Part shown: piece by piece, positions 24,641-31,622 of the stretch | How the letters are laid out: every line of letters begins with the position of its first letter | How positions within the stretch are numbered: the stretch's first letter is position 1 | Assembly: GCF_018531375.1 (NCBI RefSeq) | Contig: NZ_JAHBOH010000001.1 | Coordinates: 868,001 to 932,000 of the forward strand | Direction of reading: 5' to 3' | Length of the DNA: 64,000 bases | Source of the DNA: Cellulomonas fulva | GTDB taxonomy: Bacteria; Actinomycetota; Actinomycetes; Actinomycetales; Cellulomonadaceae | The notes under the pieces: generated by a model | The model's input: the letters and a program-made list of their open reading frames with translations, nothing else | Told to the model about the DNA's origin: nothing | The model's database searches: none | Program-made: the position numbers and the translations under genes

Positions 24641-25831
24641 ATGTCCTCCTCGATCCACGGCGCCCCCGAGCCCGTCCGCCCGCGCCCGTCCGTGCACGCG
24701 GAGCGGGAGCAGCGCGCGACGCCGCGGGCCGGGCAGCCCGGTGCCATCCCGGACTCGGAGCGGGCGTTCTTCGTCCAGGAGTTCCGCGGCGTCACGATCG
24801 TGCTCTCGCTGCCCGTCCTCGACGACGACGCGCTCGAGCCGCTGTCCCGCACCGTGCGCGGCTTCGACGAGGGCGACACCCGCCTGGTGCTCGTCGTCGC
24901 CGACCAGGGCGACGCGGCCCGGCTGCAGGCCCGGCTCCACCCGGCGCTCGGCGAGGCGGCGGTGCTCACCGCGCCCACGGTCTGGTCCGAGGACGCCCTC
25001 GCCGGCCTGTGGATCACGGCGACCGACGCCCGCGTGGTCGTCGTCGTGGCCGCCGACCCGCGGGCCGTGGCCGCCAGCGCGGGGTTCGTCGCCGCGGGGC
25101 TCGGCGCGTCCAAGGTGGTGCTCACGGACCCGGACGGCGGCTGGGGCGACCCGCCGCGGAGCTTCGTCGACCTCGAGCTGCACCGCGACGCGCTCGACTC
25201 GGCGCTGCGGGAGCGCGGGGACGGCAGCCTGCTGCACGCCGCGGAGACCGCGCTGCGCGGCGGCGCGTTCAGCGTCAACCTGTGCCGCGCGCAGGACATC
25301 GAGCTGGAGCTGTTCACGTTCGACGGCACCGGGACGCTCCTGACCCTCGGCGGCTACGTCCACCTGACCGAGCTGCGGGTCGACGACCTGCCGGCGGTCG
25401 AGCGGCTGGTGGCCCAGGGCGTCGCCGACGGCGTGCTCAAGCCGCGCAGCCGCGAGCAGGTGGCCCGGATGGCGGTCGGCGGGCTCGGCGCCCGCGTGCT
25501 GCGCACCGGCCACCTCGCCGGCATCGTCGGGCTCGAGACCGAGCCGTACGGACGGGACGGGCTCGGCGAGGTCTCCGCCCTCATCACCGTCAGCGAGTTC
25601 TCCGGCGCCGGCTCCGGCGGGCTGCTGGTCGACGGCCTGGTGGAGCGGGCGCGCGGGGCCGGGCTGCGGGCGCTGTTCGCGGTGACCGTGTCCGACGACG
25701 CCGCCGCCTTCTTCGTGCGACGAGGCTTCCGCGAGGTGCCGCAGGACGCGGTCCCCGCCTCGAAGTGGGACGGCTACGACCCCGAGCGCCTCGCGCACGC
25801 GCGCTGCTTCTGGTTCGACCTGCGTCCGTGA
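24641..25831 (+). CDS. N-acetylglutamate synthase-like protein (ArgA type)
   Basis: A 396-residue protein laid out like ArgA: an amino-acid-kinase-like region (about 45-240) followed by a GNAT acetyltransferase (about 245-390). The diagnostic join is visible as IELELFTFDGTGTLL, then GVLKPRSREQVARMA, ALFAVTVSDDAAAFFVRRGF and a KWDGYDPERLAHAR tail. ArgA acetylates glutamate in arginine synthesis. The N-terminal part lacks the clear kinase motifs of ArgB, as is normal for this group. The first 35 residues look non-conserved. ATG 24641 has no clear SD; CACACT eight bases upstream might be a -10. Confidence 0.72.
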   Translation: MSSSIHGAPEPVRPRPSVHAEREQRATPRAGQPGAIPDSERAFFVQEFRGVTIVLSLPVLDDDALEPLSRTVRGFDEGDTRLVLVVADQGDAARLQARLHPALGEAAVLTAPTVWSEDALAGLWITATDARVVVVVAADPRAVAASAGFVAAGLGASKVVLTDPDGGWGDPPRSFVDLELHRDALDSALRERGDGSLLHAAETALRGGAFSVNLCRAQDIELELFTFDGTGTLLTLGGYVHLTELRVDDLPAVERLVAQGVADGVLKPRSREQVARMAVGGLGARVLRTGHLAGIVGLETEPYGRDGLGEVSALITVSEFSGAGSGGLLVDGLVERARGAGLRALFAVTVSDDAAAFFVRRGFREVPQDAVPASKWDGYDPERLAHARCFWFDLRP

Positions 25832-25878
25832 CGCGGGCGTCCTGCGTCCCCGGCGCGGCGCCGACGAGCCGGCGAGCG

Positions 25879-26682
25879 TCAGCCCTGCGCGGCCTCGTCG
25901 GCCAGGGCCTCCGCCAACGTGACCCGACCGGTCGCGTGGTCCGGCGGCGCGAGGTGGTGCCCCGCGCGCACCGCGGCGAACGCCTTCCCGGGCAGCGGCA
26001 CGGACACGCTCCGCGGCCGCCGGCCCTGCGCCGCCGCGACGATCCGGTACGCCTCCCGGGCGCTCAGCACCTGCGGACCGGCCAGGTCCTCGACCCGTCC
26101 GGACGGACCCGCGGCCACCAGGTCGACGAGCCGCGCGGCCACCTCCCGCACCTCGACCGGCTGCACGCTCGTCCCGCCGGGCAGCACCGTCAGCCCCGCG
26201 ACGGTCATCCGGTCCAGGAGCCGCGGCACGAACTGGTGGAACTGCGTCGCGCGGAGCGTGGTCCACGGGACGCCGCCCGCCTCCACCAGTCCCTCGACCT
26301 CGAGCTTGGCGCGGTAGTAGGAGTACGGGATCGCGTCGACGCCGACGATCGAGATGAACACCAGGTGCGGCGTGCCGGCCGCCCGCGCGGCGATCAGCAG
26401 CCGTCCCGCGGCCTCGACGTCGCGCGCGGGCGTCCCCGGCTCGCTGGCGCAGTGGATCACCGCGGCCACGCCGGCCAGGGCCGTGTCCAGACCGGCGCCG
26501 GTCGTCAGGTCCCCCACCACGCGCCCGATCCCCGGCGCGTCGTCCGTGGCCGGCCGGCGGCTCAGCAGCCGCACCGCGCGACCGCGCCGCAGCAGCTCCG
26601 CCACCACCTCGCGGCCCAGCATGCCGGTGCCGCCGGTGACCAGCACCGGGGCGTCGTCGTCGCGTGCAGCGTCGTCGTCCAC
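25879..26682 (-). CDS. NAD(P)-binding SDR/NmrA-type protein
   Basis: Atypical short-chain dehydrogenase of 267 residues. The nucleotide-binding VLVTGGTGMLGREVVAELL (residues 12-30) and SRRPATD start the Rossmann fold; VIHCASEPGT and FISIVGVDAIPYSYYRAKLE carry the usual S..YxxxK-like region. It then resembles NmrA/YesF-like putative nucleotide-sugar epimerases (GLVEAGGVPWTTLRATQFH). Substrate unknown. GTG 26682 is six bases after CAGGAT; a longer form from 26730 would run into the tRNA promoter. Confidence 0.83.
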   Translation of the reverse strand: MDDDAARDDDAPVLVTGGTGMLGREVVAELLRRGRAVRLLSRRPATDDAPGIGRVVGDLTTGAGLDTALAGVAAVIHCASEPGTPARDVEAAGRLLIAARAAGTPHLVFISIVGVDAIPYSYYRAKLEVEGLVEAGGVPWTTLRATQFHQFVPRLLDRMTVAGLTVLPGGTSVQPVEVREVAARLVDLVAAGPSGRVEDLAGPQVLSAREAYRIVAAAQGRRPRSVSVPLPGKAFAAVRAGHHLAPPDHATGRVTLAEALADEAAQG

Positions 26683-26721
26683 CCCGCCATCCTGGCAGGC
26701 GCCGCCCTCCCTCACCTGGTC

Positions 26722-26749
26722 TTGGACCACCCTCCAGCCGTGCTAATCT
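26722..26749 (+). promoter_or_regulatory. Promoter of tRNA-Leu
   Basis: TTGGAC (26722-26727) and TAATCT (26744-26749) are spaced by 16 bases and end ten bases before the mature tRNA 5' end. This is close to the housekeeping sigma-70 consensus and is the clearest such promoter in the window. Confidence 0.7.
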
Positions 26750-26759
26750 TCTGCGGCGC

Positions 26760-26842
26760 GCGCGAGTGGCGGAACGGCAGACGCGCTGGCTTCAGGTGCC
26801 AGTGTCCGAAAGGGCGTGGGGGTTCAAATCCCCCCTCGCGCA
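26760..26842 (+). tRNA. tRNA-Leu (CAG)
   Basis: Acceptor stem GCGCGAG pairs with CTCGCGC. The anticodon stem CTGGC/GCCAG encloses loop TTCAGGT with anticodon CAG. A long variable arm (TGTCCGAAAGGGCGTG) marks a class II tRNA, and the T arm is GGGGGTTCAAATCCCCC. CCA is not encoded. It reads the frequent CTG codon of this GC-rich genome. Confidence 0.97.
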
Positions 26843-26850
26843 CACAGATC

Positions 26851-26884
26851 GAACGGCTCGGATCCCTCGGGATCCGGGCCGTTC
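26851..26884 (+). terminator. Terminator after tRNA-Leu
   Basis: GAACGGCTCGGATCC and GGATCCGGGCCGTTC form a nearly perfect stem with a CTCG-like loop, followed by GTCGTT, starting nine bases after the tRNA. The CDS-free stretch from here to 27045 shows nothing else that I can support. Confidence 0.8.
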
Positions 26885-27045
26885 GTCGTTCCGGCGTGGC
26901 CTCGAGACGCGGCGGACGATCCTGTACCGGCCCGCCGCGGAGGCGGCTCGCCCGATCCGGTGACATCTCAGCGAATCACCCCGGACGCCCCGCCTGTCCC
27001 TCACGCTCAGGGCACCGCCGGTCGGCGGTCGGGCGAGGGGGCGCG

Positions 27046-27492
27046 ATGAGGGCGACGCTGAGTGCGTGGTGCATGACGGGTGTCGCCGTCGTGGTGCTGA
27101 CGGGGTGCGGCGCCACTCCGGACCCCGCGCCGCCGTCGAGCGCGGGTGTCGGTCTCGAGGAGCACTGCGCGCTCGCGGTCGACATCGAAGAGGTCGTCGC
27201 CGAGCCGGACGGCGCGGACGTCGTCGTGACCTGGCGGGACACGCGCGAGCACCTGGCTGCCACCGAGTACCTCGTCGCCCGCCGGGCGCCCGACGCGTCC
27301 GTGTGGGAGGTCGTCGGCACCGTCGAGCTCGAGCCTGGCGCCGAGCGCCGGTTCGTGGACAGCCCGCCGACGGACGCGCTGCCCGCCGAGTACACCGTCG
27401 CGGCCGAGGGCAGCTGCGTGCGGTTCGCGTCCGACATCTGCGTCACCGAGGCGCCCTGCCCGGTCGCCACCGCCCTCACCACCGAGCCCTGA
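27046..27492 (+). CDS. Putative lipoprotein of unknown function
   Basis: A 148-residue exported protein. The signal peptide MRATLSAWCMTGVAVVVLTGC ends in a lipobox (LTGC at residues 18-21). The mature part is acidic and resembles a small fibronectin/Ig-like beta domain (DVVVTWRDTREHLAATEYLV, WEVVGTVELEPGAERRFVDS), followed by cysteines in EGSCVRFASDICVTEAPCP that may form disulfides. No family is recognised. ATG 27046 is preceded by GAGGGG. It stands alone between tRNA-Leu and a convergent DoxX-like gene. Confidence 0.75.
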   Translation: MRATLSAWCMTGVAVVVLTGCGATPDPAPPSSAGVGLEEHCALAVDIEEVVAEPDGADVVVTWRDTREHLAATEYLVARRAPDASVWEVVGTVELEPGAERRFVDSPPTDALPAEYTVAAEGSCVRFASDICVTEAPCPVATALTTEP

Positions 27493-27529
27493 GCGAGATC
27501 CCGAGGGTGTCGCCTCACGGCTCGGTGCG

Positions 27530-27934
27530 TCACGGCCGGCTGCGGGACGCCACGAGTCCGACACCGATCCCGAGCATCCAGACGTCCTTGCTGACGGCGA
27601 GGCCGTCCGGCGTCGGCCAGACGCTGCCGGGCTCGTGCATCCCCGGCGTGCGCAGGTACATGCCCAGCAGCCCGCCGGAGAACGCGGTCAGGCCGGTTCC
27701 CGCGAGCCGGTCGGGGACGAACGGGACCAGGAGCGCGGCGCCGAGGGTCACCTCGGCGATGCCGAGCAGGCGGAGGAACCTCGTCGGCGGCACGTGCTGG
27801 AGGAACGGGTAGGCGTCGGCGGCGGCTCCGTGCACGCCCTTCGCGCGCTCCTCGTCGCCCCGGAGCTTGCCCAGGCCCTCGTGCAGGATGAACGCGCCGG
27901 TCGCCAGGCGCGGGGGAAGGCTCGCGATGCGCAT
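27530..27934 (-). CDS. DoxX-like small membrane protein
   Basis: A 134-residue membrane protein with about four hydrophobic segments. GAFILHEGLGKLRGDEE near the start, then FLRLLGIAEVTLGAALLVPF and a Gly-rich GLTAFSGGLLGMYL, fit the DoxX family. DoxX-like proteins are linked to thiol/redox stress in mycobacteria, but most members are uncharacterised. No redox partner is adjacent. ATG 27934 gives the normal start. Confidence 0.75.
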   Translation of the reverse strand: MRIASLPPRLATGAFILHEGLGKLRGDEERAKGVHGAAADAYPFLQHVPPTRFLRLLGIAEVTLGAALLVPFVPDRLAGTGLTAFSGGLLGMYLRTPGMHEPGSVWPTPDGLAVSKDVWMLGIGVGLVASRSRP

Positions 27935-28041
27935 GTGACCAGTAGACGCGTGCGGGCGCGCGGCGGCACCTCGGGAGGCGGCGTCCTCCCGCGTCCCCGG
28001 CTCGACGAGCGGGCGCGCCCGGGCCGGGGCAGGATCACGGG

Positions 28042-28197
28042 ATGGCTCTCTGGCTCATCCTCATCATCATCGCCGTCGTCATGGTGGTCCTCGGCATCGC
28101 GATCGAGGCCGCGAAGATCATCCTCTGGATCGGCATCGCACTGCTCGTGATCAGCCTGATCGGCTGGCTCGTCGGCCGGATGCGCTCGCGCACCTGA
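28042..28197 (+). CDS. 51-residue two-helix membrane protein
   Basis: A short protein with two hydrophobic helices: MALWLILIIIAVVMVVLGIA, then a short EAAK turn, then ILWIGIALLVISLIGWLVG and a basic tail RMRSRT. The basic C-terminus suggests it stays on the inside. ATG 28042 lies six bases after CAGGAT, in the same leaderless arrangement as neighbouring genes. Small proteins of this shape are common in actinobacteria and have no known role. Confidence 0.75.
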   Translation: MALWLILIIIAVVMVVLGIAIEAAKIILWIGIALLVISLIGWLVGRMRSRT

Positions 28198-28243
28198 CGC
28201 GCCCGCGTCCCGCCGGGACGCGGGCGACCGGCAGGATGGGGGC

Positions 28244-29890
28244 ATGAGCGCGACCCTCCAGGCCCGCCGGGTGTCCGCGGCGTTCGGCGACCGTGAGCTG
28301 TTCGCCGGCCTCGACCTCGTGGTGGCTCCCGGCGACGTCGTCGGGCTCGTCGGACCGAACGGCGCGGGCAAGACCACCCTGCTGACCATCCTCGCGGGCA
28401 GCCGCGCGCCGGACGGCGGCACGGTGACGCTGTCGCCGCCGACCGCGCAGGTCGGGTACCTGCGGCAGGAGGTCGAGCGGCGGTCCGACGAGACCGTGCG
28501 CACCTTCCTCGAGCGGCGCACCGGCGTCCTCGACGCGCAGCGCGCCATGGACGCGGCGTCGGACGCGCTCGCGGCCGACGAGCCCGACGCCGGTGACGTG
28601 TTCACCTCCGCCCTGGAGACGTGGATGGCGCTCGGCGGCGCGGACCTGGACTCGCGGCTGGGCGTCGTGGCCGACGACCTCGGGCTCGCGGTGGACCTCG
28701 ACCTGCCCATGACCGCGCTCTCCGGCGGGCAGGCCGCACGCGTGGGGCTGGCGGCGCTGCTGCTGTCCCGGTTCGACCTGTACCTGCTCGACGAGCCGAC
28801 GAACGACCTGGACGCCGACGGCCTCGACCGGCTCGAGGAGTTCGTGCAGGAGGCGCAGGCGCCCGTCGTCGTCGTCTCCCACGACCGCGAGTTCCTGGCC
28901 CGGACCGTCACCACGGTCGTCGAGATCGACCGCAGCCTGCAGCGCGTGGCGACGTACGGCGGCTCGTACGACGCGTACCTCGAGGAGCGGTCGACGGCCC
29001 GGCGGCAGGCGCGCGAGGCGTACGAGGCCTACGCGGGCCGCCGTGATGCCCTCGCGGCGCGCGCCCGGATGCAGCGCGCCTGGATGGAGAAGGGCGTGCG
29101 CAACGCCCGGCGCAAGGCGACGGACCCCGACAAGCACGTGAAGCACCACCGCGGCGAGACCGCGGAGAAGCAGGCGGCCAAGGCGCGCCAGACGGACAAG
29201 ATGATCGAGCGCCTCGAGGTGGTCGAGGAGCCGCGCAAGGAGTGGCAGCTCCGGATGAGCATCGCGGCAGCACCGCGCTCGGGGGCGGTGGTCGCGACCG
29301 CGCGGGCCGCCGTGGTGCGGCGCGGTGGCTTCGTGCTCGGCCCCGTCGACCTGCAGCTCGACTGGCAGGACCGGGTCGCGGTGACCGGCCCCAACGGCTC
29401 CGGCAAGTCGACGCTGCTCGCGCTGCTGCTCGGCCGTCTGGCGCCCGACGAGGGCAGCGCGACGCTCGGCTCGGGCGTGCTCGTCGGGGAGGTCGACCAG
29501 GCGCGTGCCGCGTTCGAGGGCGACGAGCCCGTCGGCGACGCGTTCGCGCGCGAGGTGCCGGACTGGACCACCGCGGACGTGCGGACGCTGCTCGCGAAGT
29601 TCGGCCTCGCCGGGCACCAGGTCGGGCGGCCCGCCTCCTCGCTGTCACCCGGCGAGCGCACGCGCGCGACGCTCGCGCTGCTGCAGGCCCGCGGCGTCAA
29701 CCTGCTGGTGCTCGACGAGCCGACGAACCACCTCGACCTGCCCGCGATCGAGCAGCTCGAGCAGGCGATGGAGTCGTTCGAGGGGACGATCCTGCTGGTC
29801 ACGCACGACCGTCGGATGCTCGACACCGTCCGCCTGACGCGCCGGTGGCACGTGGACGACGGTCAGGTGCTCGAGGTGCCCCGGGACTGA
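28244..29890 (+). CDS. ABC-F family ATP-binding protein
   Basis: Cytosolic protein of 548 residues with two ABC ATPase domains and no membrane segment, so an ABC-F translation factor or resistance-type protein. Walker A motifs GPNGAGKTTL (near residue 38) and GPNGSGKST (near 385), signatures LSGGQAAR and LSPGERTR, and Walker B LLDEPTND and VLDEPTNH are all present. The interdomain linker with charged RRKATDPDKHVKHHRGET is typical. ABC-F proteins act on stalled ribosomes; whether this one protects from an antibiotic cannot be read. ATG 28244 follows CAGGAT by six bases. Confidence 0.92.
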   Translation: MSATLQARRVSAAFGDRELFAGLDLVVAPGDVVGLVGPNGAGKTTLLTILAGSRAPDGGTVTLSPPTAQVGYLRQEVERRSDETVRTFLERRTGVLDAQRAMDAASDALAADEPDAGDVFTSALETWMALGGADLDSRLGVVADDLGLAVDLDLPMTALSGGQAARVGLAALLLSRFDLYLLDEPTNDLDADGLDRLEEFVQEAQAPVVVVSHDREFLARTVTTVVEIDRSLQRVATYGGSYDAYLEERSTARRQAREAYEAYAGRRDALAARARMQRAWMEKGVRNARRKATDPDKHVKHHRGETAEKQAAKARQTDKMIERLEVVEEPRKEWQLRMSIAAAPRSGAVVATARAAVVRRGGFVLGPVDLQLDWQDRVAVTGPNGSGKSTLLALLLGRLAPDEGSATLGSGVLVGEVDQARAAFEGDEPVGDAFAREVPDWTTADVRTLLAKFGLAGHQVGRPASSLSPGERTRATLALLQARGVNLLVLDEPTNHLDLPAIEQLEQAMESFEGTILLVTHDRRMLDTVRLTRRWHVDDGQVLEVPRD

Positions 29891-29894
29891 CCGG

Positions 29895-30185
29895 TCACGC
29901 CGGCGGCGTGCTCAGCGAGGCGACGGCCGCGATCCGCAGCTCGACGCGCTCGTCGTGACGCAGGACCGTGAACAGGGTGCGCGTGCACCCGCGGCACCGC
30001 ACGATCGCCGCGCGCTCGTCGACCTCCACGACCGCCGTCGCCATCGGGGCGGAGGCGCCGCAGTGGGCGCACTCGACGACCACGACGGTCGCGTCCGTCT
30101 CGAGCAGCGCGCGCAGGCTGCCGGCGATCGCGTTGCCGTCGACGACCTCCGCGGGACCGCGCGGACCCTCCGGGTGCTGCCTCAT
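29895..30185 (-). CDS. DUF6510 zinc-ribbon protein
   Basis: A 96-residue protein with two CxxC pairs (VECAHCGASAPM and VRCRGCTRTLF) that should bind one zinc. It belongs to the DUF6510 group. Function unknown. Its ATG at 30185 overlaps the stop of the flavin reductase (TGATG), so it is the third gene of the coupled molybdopterin oxidoreductase operon. The constant company of a redox pair suggests an electron-transfer or maturation role; that is inference. Confidence 0.8.
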   Translation of the reverse strand: MRQHPEGPRGPAEVVDGNAIAGSLRALLETDATVVVVECAHCGASAPMATAVVEVDERAAIVRCRGCTRTLFTVLRHDERVELRIAAVASLSTPPA

Positions 30186-30907
30186 CACCGGCCTCCGAAT
30201 CTCTCGGTGCGGACCCGCAGCGGGTCATGACCCGCGGCGACGAGCGCGTCGGCCGCGGCCTCGACGAAGCCCGTGGGACCGCACACGTAGGTCAGCGGCT
30301 TCTGGTCCGGCGGCCACGTCGCGGCGGCGACCTCCGTCGGGCCCAGGCGCCCGACGCGCCCACCCCAGCCGTCCGGGGCCGCGCGCGTGTACGCCCAGGT
30401 CACCTCGATGTCGCCGGACGCCAGCGCGTCGATCTCGTCGCGGTACATCGCGTCGGCCGCGGAGCGCACCGAGTACAGCAGCCGGAACGGTCCGCCGACC
30501 CCACCGGCCACCCGGGCGCGCAGCATGGCGAGCAGCGGGACGATCCCGGACCCGCCCGCGACGAGCTGCACGGGGGACGGATCGCCCGCGTCCCACACGA
30601 AGTACGCGCCGAGCGGCCCCTTGACCTCCATCGCGTCACCGGGCTCGACGACGCGGACCAGGTAGTGCGAGACCTCGCCGTCCACGACCTCGTCGACCGC
30701 GAGCTCCACGAGCTCGCCGGGACCCGACGAGGCGATCGAGTAGGAGCGCTCGGCCTGGTAGCCGTCTTCGGCCGTGAGCCGGACGTCGAGGTGCTGACCG
30801 GGCAGGTTGCCGGGCCAGCCGGGCACCGCCAGCCGCAGGACGCGCGCGTGCGCCGTGCTCGGCACCGCCTCGGCCACCCGCGCCGGCATCCACCGGGGCG
30901 CGCTCAC
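30185..30907 (-). CDS. FAD/NAD(P)-binding ferredoxin-reductase-like protein
   Basis: Flavin reductase of 240 residues, expected to pass electrons from NAD(P)H. Seen: the FAD motif ERSYSIASSGP near residue 50, a pyrophosphate-binding VKGPLGAYFVWD, the nucleotide-binding VAGGSGIVPLLAML near 118 and the C-terminal YVCGPTGFVEAA. There is no 2Fe-2S domain. GTG 30907 overlaps the stop of the molybdopterin oxidoreductase gene, so this is probably its electron partner. Confidence 0.88.
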   Translation of the reverse strand: MSAPRWMPARVAEAVPSTAHARVLRLAVPGWPGNLPGQHLDVRLTAEDGYQAERSYSIASSGPGELVELAVDEVVDGEVSHYLVRVVEPGDAMEVKGPLGAYFVWDAGDPSPVQLVAGGSGIVPLLAMLRARVAGGVGGPFRLLYSVRSAADAMYRDEIDALASGDIEVTWAYTRAAPDGWGGRVGRLGPTEVAAATWPPDQKPLTYVCGPTGFVEAAADALVAAGHDPLRVRTERFGGR

Positions 30908-31497
30908 CAGTAGCGCTCCTCCGTCCACGGGTCGCCGTGCAGGTGGTAGCCGTTCTGCTCCCAGAAGCCGGGGTCGTCGCGCTCCTGCAGCTCGATCCCG
31001 CGCACCCACTTGGCGCTCTTCCAGAAGTACAGGTGCGGCACCAGCAGCCGCGCGGGACCGCCGTGCTCGGGGTCGAGCGGCTCGCCGTCGAACTCGAACG
31101 CGACCCAGGACCGCTCGTCGAGCAGGTCCTCGAGCGCGACGTTGGTGGTGTAGCCGCCGTAGGAGTGCACCATCGCGAAGTCCAACGACGTCTCGACATC
31201 GGCGAACAGCACGTCGAGCGAGACCCCGCGCCACGACGTGCCGAGCTTCGACCAGCGCGTCACGCAGTGGATGTCGGTGGTGACCTGCTCGGCCGGCAGG
31301 GCCATCAGCTCGGCCCAGCTCCAGGTGAGCCGCTCGCCGGTCTCCGTCGTGATGCTGAACGCCCACTCGTCGGTGGGGATCCGCGGCGTCGGCCCGGCGG
31401 ACAGCACCGGGAAGTCCTCCGTGAGGTACTGCCCCGGGGGCAGCCGCACGTCGGTGTCCCGGCGACGACCGCCGAACCCGCGGGAGAACTCGGCCAT
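30904..31497 (-). CDS. Sulfite oxidase-like molybdopterin oxidoreductase
   Basis: Cytoplasmic molybdenum enzyme of 197 residues with a single oxidoreductase molybdopterin-binding domain. The cysteine that should ligate Mo lies in DIHCVTRWSKLGTSWRGV near residue 73. Also seen are VHSYGGYTTNVALEDL, HGGPARLLVPHLYFWKSAKW and GIELQERDDPGFWEQNGYH, as in the sulfite-oxidase/YedY superfamily. No signal peptide or twin-arginine motif is visible. Substrate unknown. ATG 31497 has GGAGGAG upstream. It is first in an operon with a flavin reductase and DUF6510, and it would use the cofactor made by the cluster at 2555-9096. Confidence 0.87.
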   Translation of the reverse strand: MAEFSRGFGGRRRDTDVRLPPGQYLTEDFPVLSAGPTPRIPTDEWAFSITTETGERLTWSWAELMALPAEQVTTDIHCVTRWSKLGTSWRGVSLDVLFADVETSLDFAMVHSYGGYTTNVALEDLLDERSWVAFEFDGEPLDPEHGGPARLLVPHLYFWKSAKWVRGIELQERDDPGFWEQNGYHLHGDPWTEERYW

Positions 31498-31543
31498 CGC
31501 TCCTCCGTGTGTCTCGCGTGACGTCGCGAGCCTACTGCCGGTC

Positions 31544-31609
31544 GCCGCACCGGTGGCGGCATCGGAAGCGACCGTGAGGGTCGCTCCGGGTGCGACCACC
31601 GGTGCGGCG
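31544..31609. repeat. Palindromic intergenic repeat, copy 2 of 3
   Basis: Sixty-six bases that are nearly self-complementary (outer GCCGCACCGGTGG / CCACCGGTGCGGC, inner GCGACC / GGTCGC). By my count 53 of 66 positions are identical to copy 3 at 35813-35878. It lies between the MMPL transporter gene end and the molybdopterin oxidoreductase start. Confidence 0.8.
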
Positions 31610-31622
31610 AGGGCGCCCGCGG

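Noticed and set aside
26885-27045. Possible gene between tRNA-Leu and the lipoprotein
   Set aside because: The frames here are short continuations of neighbouring shadows without SD or motif; only the tRNA terminator is supported.
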